Shown: positions 58,002-64,000 of the stretch, piece after piece
Layout: each line of letters starts with the position of its first letter
Numbering within the stretch: position 1 is the first letter of the stretch
Source: CAG-103 sp963627135
GTDB lineage: Bacteria; Bacillota; Clostridia; Oscillospirales; Oscillospiraceae
Reading direction: 5' to 3'
Assembly (NCBI GenBank): GCA_963627135.1
Contig: CAVFZY010000020.1
Location: 1-64,000 of the forward strand
Length of the DNA: 64,000 bases
Notes under the pieces: model-generated
Seen by the model: only the letters and a program-made list of their open reading frames with translations
What the model was told of the DNA's origin: nothing
Database searches by the model: none
Program-made: the position numbers and the translations under genes

Positions 58002-58632
58002 TGCTGACCTTCCTTTCCTGCGTGGTCGGCGCGGTCTTTGTGCGCGCGGCCCGGGCCTGTTTCGAGTGCATTTTTTGCTTTAAGAATCCAACGCCGAATG
58101 CCAGCGCGATGATGACGATCTGCCCGATGCGGATCGTGCAGATGATACGCGCATCGATCTGCGGCTGCTCGGCCTGAAAATCCACGCCGGTCTGAATGTC
58201 CCGCTCGTCAATGCGCAGGGCCCGCTCCGCCAGCGGTGTGAGCGCGCCGAGCGCGGCATTGACATAGCCAAACACCAGCGCCGTATCATATGGGTTCGGC
58301 GCGCCGGACACGAACACCAGCCGCAGCAGCTGCACGCGCAGCAGCTGCCGGAAACGGTCAAGCGCCTGCAGGCCAAGCTTTGCGAGGGTAAGGATCGTCC
58401 GGATATCCGGCGGGGCGGATTTCTTTTTCGGCTTTTCCTTTTTCGGTTTTGGGGGCTTTTTCTCCTTTGGCTTTGCATCCGGCGGTTTCGGCAGGAGCCG
58501 GAGCCGGAACGGGCCGATGCGCGCCGCGAGCGAAAATACATCGTCCACGTAGGCCGCATCCACGCCGACTGGCAGCAGATTCAGCACCACCAGCACCAGC
58601 GCGACCGCAAGTATGATCCACAGAGCCGTCAA
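57994..58632 (-). CDS. DUF2953 family membrane protein
   Basis: The 212-residue protein has an N-terminal membrane helix (about 3-20), a very basic Lys/Pro-rich linker (KPKEKKPPKPKKEKPKKK, about 53-70), a conserved middle with SGAPNPYDTALVFGYVNAALG, and a second hydrophobic stretch near 170-188. This matches DUF2953, which accompanies ytfJ in spore formers. The function is unknown. It follows scpB by six bases. Confidence 0.82.
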   Translation of the reverse strand: MTALWIILAVALVLVVLNLLPVGVDAAYVDDVFSLAARIGPFRLRLLPKPPDAKPKEKKPPKPKKEKPKKKSAPPDIRTILTLAKLGLQALDRFRQLLRVQLLRLVFVSGAPNPYDTALVFGYVNAALGALTPLAERALRIDERDIQTGVDFQAEQPQIDARIICTIRIGQIVIIALAFGVGFLKQKMHSKQARAARTKTAPTTQERKVSNG

Positions 58633-58638
58633 TCGGCA

Positions 58639-59256
58639 TCACTCTCCTGTCGGTTTTTCCTCCGTGTCCGTCAGCTGCATCTGCTCGCCGCGGCCGCGCA
58701 GCTCCGAGATGGCCTGCTCGAGCTTTTCCGCGCCCTCGTCGGACGACAGATCCGGCAGCACAGGCAATTCATCAAGCGACTGTATGCCCATGGTGCGCAA
58801 AAACAGCGCACTCGTGCGGTACAGCGACGGGCGGCCGGGCGCGTCAAGCCTGCCGCAGGCCTCGATGAGCCCGCGCTCAAGGAGCGTCGTGACCGTGTAG
58901 GCGCTGTCCACGCCGCGCACCTGATCGATGTAGGCGCGCGTGACGGGCTGGAAATACGCAACGATTGCCAGCACCTCCAGCGCCGGCTGCGAGAGCTTGG
59001 GCGGCTTGCGCTGCTCGAGCGCGCGTCGGATATGATTCGCGTACTCCGGTGCCGAGCACAGCTGCAGCAGATCATTCATCTGCACCAGGCGTATGCCGCA
59101 GCGGTTTTCCTCATATGCCGCAGCAAGCTCTTTGGCAGCCGAGACGATCGTCTGCATCTCCTCGCCGGTGACGAGCGCGATGCGCGACGCCGGCACAGGA
59201 TCTCCCGCTGCAAATAAAATGGCCTCAATGACCGAAAGTAATTCCTCGTGTTCCAT
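58639..59256 (-). CDS. scpB: Segregation and condensation protein B
   Basis: The 205-residue protein is the kite subunit of the SMC-ScpAB condensin. Winged-helix segments are seen: IEAILFAAGDPVPASRIA near the N-terminus and QPALEVLAIVAYFQPVTRAYIDQVRGVDSAYTVTTLLERGLI in the middle. The Asp/Glu-rich end is variable. It follows scpA by nine bases. Confidence 0.95.
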   Translation of the reverse strand: MEHEELLSVIEAILFAAGDPVPASRIALVTGEEMQTIVSAAKELAAAYEENRCGIRLVQMNDLLQLCSAPEYANHIRRALEQRKPPKLSQPALEVLAIVAYFQPVTRAYIDQVRGVDSAYTVTTLLERGLIEACGRLDAPGRPSLYRTSALFLRTMGIQSLDELPVLPDLSSDEGAEKLEQAISELRGRGEQMQLTDTEEKPTGE

Positions 59257-59265
59257 AAAAATTTC

Positions 59266-60075
59266 TCACTCAACAATGGATTCCAGAATATCGTCCGTAG
59301 CGCCGCCGGTGAAGCTTGCCACATATTCGCCGTTTTGCTCGGAAAGCATCAGATGTCCGAGGCTGCACAGCTCCAGCACGGACAAAAACGTCGCCACGAT
59401 CTCGCTGCGGCTGGCGCACTGGCTATAGAGCGTGTTCAGAGATATGCTCCCCCGCTCGCGCAGCTCGTCAATGAGCGTGCGGCATTTGTCGCGCACGCTG
59501 TAGACGATGCGCTTCGGCGCCGCCATCTGCAGCGCATCCGTTGCCGCCGCGCCGCCGCGCGTGAACACGGACAGCAGTGCGCGCAGAAGGTCGGCCTGCT
59601 CGATGCGGTAGCGGTATCCCCCCGCCGACTTCGGCAGCGGCTCCGGCGGGCGCGACAGGTAGTGCAGGCCGGTCTGGGCCGCAGCGTCGAGCATCGGCGT
59701 GACGGACTTGACGGCCGCATAGGTGTCCTTGCACTTGAGCTGTTCGAGCGATGCGATGAGCTGCTCGAGCTCCGTGACCTCCTTCTCCTCCGTGAGGAGC
59801 ATGCGCGTCTTGATATAGAGCAGGTAGGACGCCATCTGCACGAACTCGCTCGCGATCTCGAGGTCGAGCTTTTCCATGGCGTTGAGGTATTCCAGATACT
59901 GATCGAGGATCTCCGAGATCTTGATGTCCCGGATCTCGATCTTGTTCTTGGACAAGAGCAGCAGGATCAGGCTCAACGGCCCCTCAAAATCCGCCATCTC
60001 GCTCTTGTCGTGGATAATGCCCTCGAGAAAATAGGTAGGATCGGTCGGCTTAGTCGAAGATGCCGATAAGTTCAT
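59266..60075 (-). CDS. scpA: Segregation and condensation protein A
   Basis: The 269-residue kleisin subunit of SMC-ScpAB has FEGPLSLILLLLSKNKIEIRDIKISEILDQYLEYL near the N-terminus, then EIASEFVQMASYLLYIKTRMLL, and a C-terminal winged helix. ATG at 60075 follows GGAGTG and lies 26 bases inside the S2P gene, so translation is coupled. Confidence 0.94.
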   Translation of the reverse strand: MNLSASSTKPTDPTYFLEGIIHDKSEMADFEGPLSLILLLLSKNKIEIRDIKISEILDQYLEYLNAMEKLDLEIASEFVQMASYLLYIKTRMLLTEEKEVTELEQLIASLEQLKCKDTYAAVKSVTPMLDAAAQTGLHYLSRPPEPLPKSAGGYRYRIEQADLLRALLSVFTRGGAAATDALQMAAPKRIVYSVRDKCRTLIDELRERGSISLNTLYSQCASRSEIVATFLSVLELCSLGHLMLSEQNGEYVASFTGGATDDILESIVE

Positions 60076-60724
60076 AGCCCCACTCCGCAAATACAAAGAG
60101 TTTGTCAAACGCGGCCTCCGTCACCGTGGTGAGCGGCTTGCCGAGCACGCCGGTCGCGACCAGCACGAGCAGCAGAATCATCCCGTAGCGCTCATAGCGC
60201 ATAAGCTTGGCATACGCCGCGTCGGGCAGCAGCGCAAAGAGCACCTTGGACCCGTCAAGCGGCGAGACCGGGATGATATTGAAAATAGCCAGCGCCAGAC
60301 TGATATACGCCGTCAGCCAGATCATGTCCAGTAAAAACTGCACTGAATACAGCGCCCGGTACAGCAGACCATACAAAAACAGAAACACAAGCGCGAGCAG
60401 CACATTTGACACCGGCCCCGCCAGTGCCGTGAGCGCCATGCCGCGCTTGGGGTTGCGAAAGCGCATCATGTTCACCGGCACGGGCTTTGCCCAGCCGAAC
60501 TTGAACACGACCATCATCAGCAGGCCCATCGGATCGATGTGTTTCAGAGGGTTGAGCGTGAGCCGGCCGGCGTCCTTCGCTGTCGTATCACCGAGACGAT
60601 AGGCAACCCAGCCGTGCGACACCTCATGGAACGTGATGCACAGCAGCGACGGAACGACCGACAGCACGATATTCAGCAGATAGGACCAGTCGAGTCCGTT
60701 CCAGATCGATTGCAGGGTGTTCAC
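60050..60724 (-). CDS. Site-2 protease family membrane protein (M50)
   Basis: The 224-residue intramembrane metalloprotease has the HExxH motif in CITFHEVSHGWVAYRLGD (about 36) and the third ligand in NIIPVSPLDGSKVL (NxxPxxxLDG, about 155). Six hydrophobic segments are seen. The substrate is unknown; YwhC-like relatives precede scpA in many Clostridia. GTG at 60724 has GGGAGG seven bases upstream. Confidence 0.93.
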   Translation of the reverse strand: MNTLQSIWNGLDWSYLLNIVLSVVPSLLCITFHEVSHGWVAYRLGDTTAKDAGRLTLNPLKHIDPMGLLMMVVFKFGWAKPVPVNMMRFRNPKRGMALTALAGPVSNVLLALVFLFLYGLLYRALYSVQFLLDMIWLTAYISLALAIFNIIPVSPLDGSKVLFALLPDAAYAKLMRYERYGMILLLVLVATGVLGKPLTTVTEAAFDKLFVFAEWGYELIGIFD

Positions 60725-60753
60725 GCGCGCACCTCCCATTCCTACAATCTTGC

Positions 60754-60782
60754 ATTATATCAAGTCCCCGCCGAAAAAACAA
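60754..60782 (-). promoter_or_regulatory. Sigma-A promoter of the S2P-scpA-scpB operon
   Basis: Minus-strand TTGTTT (60782-60777) and consensus TATAAT (60759-60754) are 17 nt apart. Confidence 0.8.
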
Positions 60783-60791
60783 GTGCAGAGT

Positions 60792-60880
60792 GAGCGAATA
60801 CACGCTCTATATTGTAGGACTACAACACATGTTTGACAAACCTACAAGAGCGCGCAAATACACGCTCTACATATTGCATT
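60792..60880. repeat. Direct repeats of AATACACGCTCTA with associated dyads
   Basis: The 13-mer occurs at 60797-60809 and 60857-60869, exactly 60 bp apart. Each is preceded by AGCG or AGAGCG that can pair with its CGCT(CT). A TTGTAGG/CCTACAA pair lies between them. No gene is seen in this 209-bp region; an operator role is possible. Confidence 0.5.
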
Positions 60881-60890
60881 TCAAGAAATA

Positions 60891-60923
60891 AAAAAGCAGG
60901 CAGCACCAGCTGCCTGCTTTTTC
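60891..60923 (-). terminator. Terminator of the rpmH-to-acpP block
   Basis: A perfect 14-bp stem (60891-60904 with 60909-60922), bounded by A- and T-runs, follows the acpP stop. Confidence 0.92.
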
Positions 60924-60933
60924 ACACAAGATT

Positions 60934-61158
60934 TCAAGCGTTCTTTTCGAGGTAATCCACGACCTGACGGACGGTAGTCAGCTCGGCTGCCTTCTCGTCC
61001 TCAATCGTGATGCCGAACGCATCCTCGATCGACATGACCAGCTCCACGACGTCGAGCGAATCCGCGCCGAGATCGTCCGCGATGTTGGTGTCCATGGTGA
61101 TGGTGTTTTCGTCTACTTCAAACTGATGGGCGAGCAGTTGTCTCACTTGTTCGAACAT
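60934..61158 (-). CDS. acpP: Acyl carrier protein
   Basis: The 74-residue acidic protein has the phosphopantetheine site Ser in LGADSLDVVELV (about 36) and the helical ends FEQVRQLLAHQFEVDE and VRQVVDYLEKN. ATG at 61158 follows AGGAGG. It lies after jag and not in a fab cluster, so it may be a house-keeping copy or serve another acyl pathway. Confidence 0.95.
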   Translation of the reverse strand: MFEQVRQLLAHQFEVDENTITMDTNIADDLGADSLDVVELVMSIEDAFGITIEDEKAAELTTVRQVVDYLEKNA

Positions 61159-61184
61159 AATACCGTTTCCTCCTAAATCTCTCG

Positions 61185-61949
61185 TCAGCTCCACTCGCGG
61201 CTGACCGGTTTGTTGCTGGTACGCTGCGGCTTCTCGTAGGAGACCACAACGCGGCGGTTCGGCTCGGTACCGGTCGAACTCGTCGTCACGCCTTCGTAAT
61301 CCTGCAGCGCCGTGTGGATGACATGGCGCTCGTAGGAATTCATCGGCTCAAGCGCCATGCTGCGCTTGTACTTGATGGCCTTGGCGGCCATCTTCTCCGC
61401 CAGACGCACGAGCGACTCCTCGCGCTTGGCGCGGTAGCTCTCGGCATCGACGCTGATGTGCATATGCTTATCACTGCCGCGGTTGACGGCGTAATTGGTT
61501 AGGTGCTGGATCGCGTCGAGCGTCTCGCCGCGGCGGCCGATGACTGCGCCCATGTTGCTGCCGGACAGGTTCACGTTCACGCCGCCGTTTTCACGCGCGG
61601 TGATCTCGATCTCCGCCTGGATGCCCATGTGCTCGAGCAGGCCGCTGACGAACGCGCGGATGCGCGCATAGCTCTCCGGCTCGTCCACCGCCGCAGCGGG
61701 CGCAGACACAGGCTGCTCCTGCGCAGCGGCCGGGGCCGGAGCTTCGGCGGCTTCCTCAGGCGCCTCATCCGGCGCCTCGTACTGCACGCGGACGACCGCG
61801 GGACTGGCACCGATACCGAGGAAGCCGGACTTGGCGCGCTCGACGATCTCAACGGAAACATCATCCCGGTCAAGGCCAAGCTCCTCGAGCGCGGCGGCGA
61901 TCGCCGCCTCTTCCGTCTTGCCGGACTTTTCCAGTGTTTTTAACATCAT
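61185..61949 (-). CDS. jag: RNA-binding protein Jag/KhpB (SpoIIIJ-associated)
   Basis: The 254-residue protein has an N-terminal Jag domain (MLKTLEKSGKTEEAAIAAALEELGLDRDDV and SGFLGIGASPAVV), an Ala/Pro/Glu-rich linker (about 60-90), a KH domain with GAVIGRRGETLDAIQHL and an R3H domain with MNSYERHVIHTAL. It overlaps yidC by four bases in the classical yidC-jag pair. Confidence 0.96.
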   Translation of the reverse strand: MMLKTLEKSGKTEEAAIAAALEELGLDRDDVSVEIVERAKSGFLGIGASPAVVRVQYEAPDEAPEEAAEAPAPAAAQEQPVSAPAAAVDEPESYARIRAFVSGLLEHMGIQAEIEITARENGGVNVNLSGSNMGAVIGRRGETLDAIQHLTNYAVNRGSDKHMHISVDAESYRAKREESLVRLAEKMAAKAIKYKRSMALEPMNSYERHVIHTALQDYEGVTTSSTGTEPNRRVVVSYEKPQRTSNKPVSREWS

Positions 61950-63205
61950 TCAGTACTCTCCTGTTTTCCTTCCGGGACTTCGGCAGCCGACGCCTGCTCT
62001 GCCTCGGGAGCGGCGGTCGTCTCTGTTTCATAATGGTCCCGCGCATAGGCACGGCCGCGCGCATAGCGGCGGTTGCCGACCTGGGACTCCGGCGCAGCCG
62101 CCTGCTCGATGCCGAGGCGCTCGCGGCGGGCGGCGCGCTCTTCACGAACGACCGCAGCCTTGCGCTCGTCATCCTTCTGCTTCTGGCTGGCCTGAATCTT
62201 CTTCTTGCTGGTATTTGGGTTGACGACGGTCTCACCGGCAGCCTTCAGGCGCTCGGTCTCGAGACGCTTGCGCTCGAGTTCGGCATCACGCTCTTTTTCG
62301 CGCGCGATGCGCTCAGCATCGAGCTTGTCGAGCTGCTTGTTGAAAACCTTCGTCAGGCTGACATCACGCAGGATGCCAAGGATGCTGTTGACGATCCAGT
62401 AAATGCCCAGAGCGGCCGGCATCGTATAGCAGATCCACAGCGACACGAGCGGCATCATAATCATCATGGTCTTGTTGGTCGTAGCAGCCTGCTGCTGGTT
62501 GGCAGCGGGCTGCGGCGTCATCGACGTGCTGATCTTCATGGACAGCCACGACAGTACCGCCGAGACGATCGGGATCAGGAACAGGCCCAGAGCCGGAAGC
62601 CAGACGGCTTTGTTGCTCCAGTCAAACGTCCAGATCTTGAACGACGGCTGCTGGCCCATGTTCAGGCCGATGAACGAATAGTCGATATCCAGCAGCTTGC
62701 CCGAGAAATCACCGAACGCGCTGGTCACGGCGTCCCAGTTCTGATGGATCAGGTCGGCGATCTGGATCTCCTGATAGGCGGACTTCGTCTGTGCGACATA
62801 GCCCGCGTTGGTCGTGACCCAGTCGGTCAGCTGCGTGACAGCGTCCGCGCTCAGGCCCATCATCTTCGTCAGCGGCTGACGGATGACGCTGTAGAGCGCG
62901 ATCAGGATCGGGAACGGGATCAGGCTCCAGAGGCAGCCGGACATCGGGTTGATCTTCTCTTCCCGGTAGAGCTTGGCCATCTCTTCATTGAGCTTTTGCT
63001 GGTTTCCCTCGTGCCGGCGCTGAAGCTCCGCGATCCGCGGCTGAAGGCGGCTGGTACGCATCATGCTCTTCTTGCTCTTGGCCATGAACGGAAGCAAAAT
63101 CAGGTTCACGACGACACCGAAGAGGATGACCGCCCAGCCGTAGCTGCCGGTCAGCTCATAGAGTGCTTTGAGCAGCCAGGCAAAGGGTGCAGTAATCCAG
63201 GACAT
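61946..63205 (-). CDS. yidC: Membrane protein insertase YidC/OxaA
   Basis: The 419-residue insertase has five or so membrane segments, YGWAVILFGVVVNLILLPFM (about 22-41), GCLWSLIPFPILIALYSVI and, near 270, PLVSLWICYTMPAALGIYWIVNSI. An unusually long charged tail (about 295-419), rich in Arg/Lys/Glu and ending acidic, follows. No lipoprotein signal is evident. In spore formers this gene is also called spoIIIJ. It is flanked by yidD and jag. Confidence 0.95.
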   Translation of the reverse strand: MSWITAPFAWLLKALYELTGSYGWAVILFGVVVNLILLPFMAKSKKSMMRTSRLQPRIAELQRRHEGNQQKLNEEMAKLYREEKINPMSGCLWSLIPFPILIALYSVIRQPLTKMMGLSADAVTQLTDWVTTNAGYVAQTKSAYQEIQIADLIHQNWDAVTSAFGDFSGKLLDIDYSFIGLNMGQQPSFKIWTFDWSNKAVWLPALGLFLIPIVSAVLSWLSMKISTSMTPQPAANQQQAATTNKTMMIMMPLVSLWICYTMPAALGIYWIVNSILGILRDVSLTKVFNKQLDKLDAERIAREKERDAELERKRLETERLKAAGETVVNPNTSKKKIQASQKQKDDERKAAVVREERAARRERLGIEQAAAPESQVGNRRYARGRAYARDHYETETTAAPEAEQASAAEVPEGKQESTE

Positions 63206-63243
63206 AAGACGACTCCAATTCTAAAATTCTTAGGATTTCCCGG

Positions 63244-63462
63244 TCATGGCACCGGGTCATAAAATTCATGCTCGCCCGTATGGAACGGGTGGCACCGACA
63301 TATGCGCTTGATGGCCAGCCACGAGCCCTTGAGCGCTCCGTATTTCTGCAGAGCCTCGAGCGCATATTCTGAGCAAGTCGGAATGAACCGGCAGCAGGGC
63401 GGTTTGAGCGGCGAGATATACCTGCGGTAAAACTTCACCAGCGCGATGAGCAGCCGCTTCAT
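63244..63462 (-). CDS. yidD: Membrane protein insertion efficiency factor YidD
   Basis: The 72-residue protein has the whole family pattern: VKFYRRYISPLKPPCCRFIPTCSEYALEA and GSWLAIKRICRCHPFHTG. It lies between rnpA and yidC and overlaps rnpA by four bases. Confidence 0.96.
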   Translation of the reverse strand: MKRLLIALVKFYRRYISPLKPPCCRFIPTCSEYALEALQKYGALKGSWLAIKRICRCHPFHTGEHEFYDPVP

Positions 63463-63812
63463 ACGCCGTCATCCCCTTCCGTCAGCAGACCGAGTTGGGC
63501 GCACGCCGATAAAAACGCTGCCTCCAGCTGATGATAATCCGCCGTGCACGCGCGCACGCGCGACACGACGACCAGATCATACCCGCGCGCGATCTGCCGC
63601 TCATGCAGGCGATAAATCTCCCGCAGACGACGGCGGATGCGGTTGCGCACGACGGCATGGCCGACCTTGTTGGACACGGTGTAGCCGATGCGGCTGCGGC
63701 CGGCGCGGTTTTTCCGGCAGTAGACCACCAGATACGCATTGGCGCAGCTTTTGCCCTTCGAGTACAGACGCCGGAATTCATAGTTTTGTTTGATCGTGCT
63801 GGTAAATTCCAA
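63459..63812 (-). CDS. rnpA: Ribonuclease P protein component
   Basis: The 117-residue basic protein assists the RNase P ribozyme. It shows NYEFRRLYSKGKS at the start and RSRIGYTVSNKVGHAVVRNRIRRRLREIYR, the RNR signature. The start is TTG at 63812 with GGGGGAG close upstream; an ATG at 63851 has no ribosome site. It follows rpmH, as at most bacterial origins. Confidence 0.95.
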   Translation of the reverse strand: MEFTSTIKQNYEFRRLYSKGKSCANAYLVVYCRKNRAGRSRIGYTVSNKVGHAVVRNRIRRRLREIYRLHERQIARGYDLVVVSRVRACTADYHQLEAAFLSACAQLGLLTEGDDGV

Positions 63813-63862
63813 AGGTCTCCCCCGATCCTCTCTGCTGTGCAGACCCTCCAAAAATGCCTTTA

Positions 63863-63883
63863 GGGCGGAAAGATCCCGCCCTG
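63863..63883 (-). repeat. GC hairpin in the rpmH-rnpA spacer
   Basis: AGGGCGG and CCGCCCT form a 7-bp stem between the two genes, followed on the minus strand by TAAAGGCATTTTT. It may weaken read-through into rnpA. Confidence 0.45.
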
Positions 63884-63924
63884 AAAAACATCATTAAGGA
63901 GTCTGCCTGCTCACGCGCAGCAAC

Positions 63925-64000
63925 TCAGTAGCTGAGATGCTTTCTGCCCTTCGCTCTGCGGCGGGACAGCACCTTGCGGCCGTTGGCGGTCGCCATTCTC
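63925..64000 (-). CDS. rpmH: 50S ribosomal protein L34 (partial)
   Basis: The C-terminal 24 codons are present: RMATANGRKVLSRRR and AKGRKHLSY, with TGA at 63927-63925. The N-terminus lies beyond the window. It is the marker gene next to dnaA/oriC in most bacteria. Confidence 0.95.
   Translation of the reverse strand, partial: RMATANGRKVLSRRRAKGRKHLSY

Noticed and set aside
60792..60880. Start of a CRISPR array
   Set aside because: Only two short 13-bp copies are present, there are no cas genes, and the spacing unit is not repeated.
63813..64000. Replication origin inside the window
   Set aside because: No cluster of DnaA boxes or AT-rich unwinding region is visible; the origin is expected beyond rpmH.

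Overview
The window looks like chromosome of a spore-forming, high-GC member of the Clostridia, most like the Oscillospiraceae. Supporting signs are a sigma-G gene, SpoIIQ-like, GerW/YtfJ, YlmC/YmxH and SPOCS-LysM sporulation proteins, an IspH-ribosomal protein S1 fusion, RemA, CdaA/CdaR and a PASTA kinase/PP2C pair, in GC-rich DNA with strong AGGAGG ribosome sites. The assignment is inferred from gene content, not from rRNA. The right edge holds rpmH-rnpA-yidD-yidC-jag, the block that normally lies beside dnaA and oriC, so the replication origin is probably just past position 64000.

Layout. 1-1011: tail of a CoA-dehydratase activase-like gene, an IS200-type element and the hppA promoter. 1094-8797: membrane pyrophosphatase, RlmI methyltransferase, a CapA-type phosphoesterase, a LexA-like repressor facing an aminotransferase, and a Cof-type HAD phosphatase. 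8850-9114: a tRNA-Met/Glu/Val operon. 9202-15326: spoIIQ-like gene and a trmL-pgk-tpiA-gpmI-eno glycolytic cluster. 15550-22242: radical SAM protein, FMN oxidoreductase, lysA, transglutaminase-like protein, AraC regulator and a dicarboxylate/amino-acid symporter. 22309-25311: sigG, ymxH, rpsB-tsf. 25587-31789: degV, rarA, nth-trmO, a nitrilase-family amidase, two small zinc-ribbon membrane proteins and yebC. 31878-33596: two putative sporulation or membrane genes.

From 47844 down to 33661 runs one apparent operon of about fifteen genes: cdaA-cdaR-rseC-yicC-remA-gmk-rpoZ-priA-def-fmt-rsmB-rlmN-prpC-prkC-rsgA. It joins c-di-AMP synthesis, nucleotide supply, replication restart, start-tRNA and peptide formyl handling, rRNA methylation and Ser/Thr phosphorylation. 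47952-55580 holds an isoprenoid and translation block (ispD-ispF; rpiR-like, baiN-like, cmk, ispH-rpsA) plus a cysteine desulfurase/DUF3343 pair. 55712-60724 is S2P-scpA-scpB-DUF2953-gerW-dacF-rluB (chromosome condensation and sporulation). 60934-64000 is the rpmH-to-acpP block.

The most notable regulatory theme is overlap of promoters with hairpins at gene junctions. At spoIIQ, sigG and dacF a sigma-F-type promoter with a constant 15-nt spacer is nested in the terminator-like hairpin of the preceding gene, so that the predicted start site removes the 5' arm. At sigG and dacF, and at two small genes (30241 and 33441), the 3' arm also carries the ribosome-binding site. Read-through RNA would then terminate or hide the site, while RNA made from the nested promoter would be free. 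This is inference from sequence; no expression data were available.
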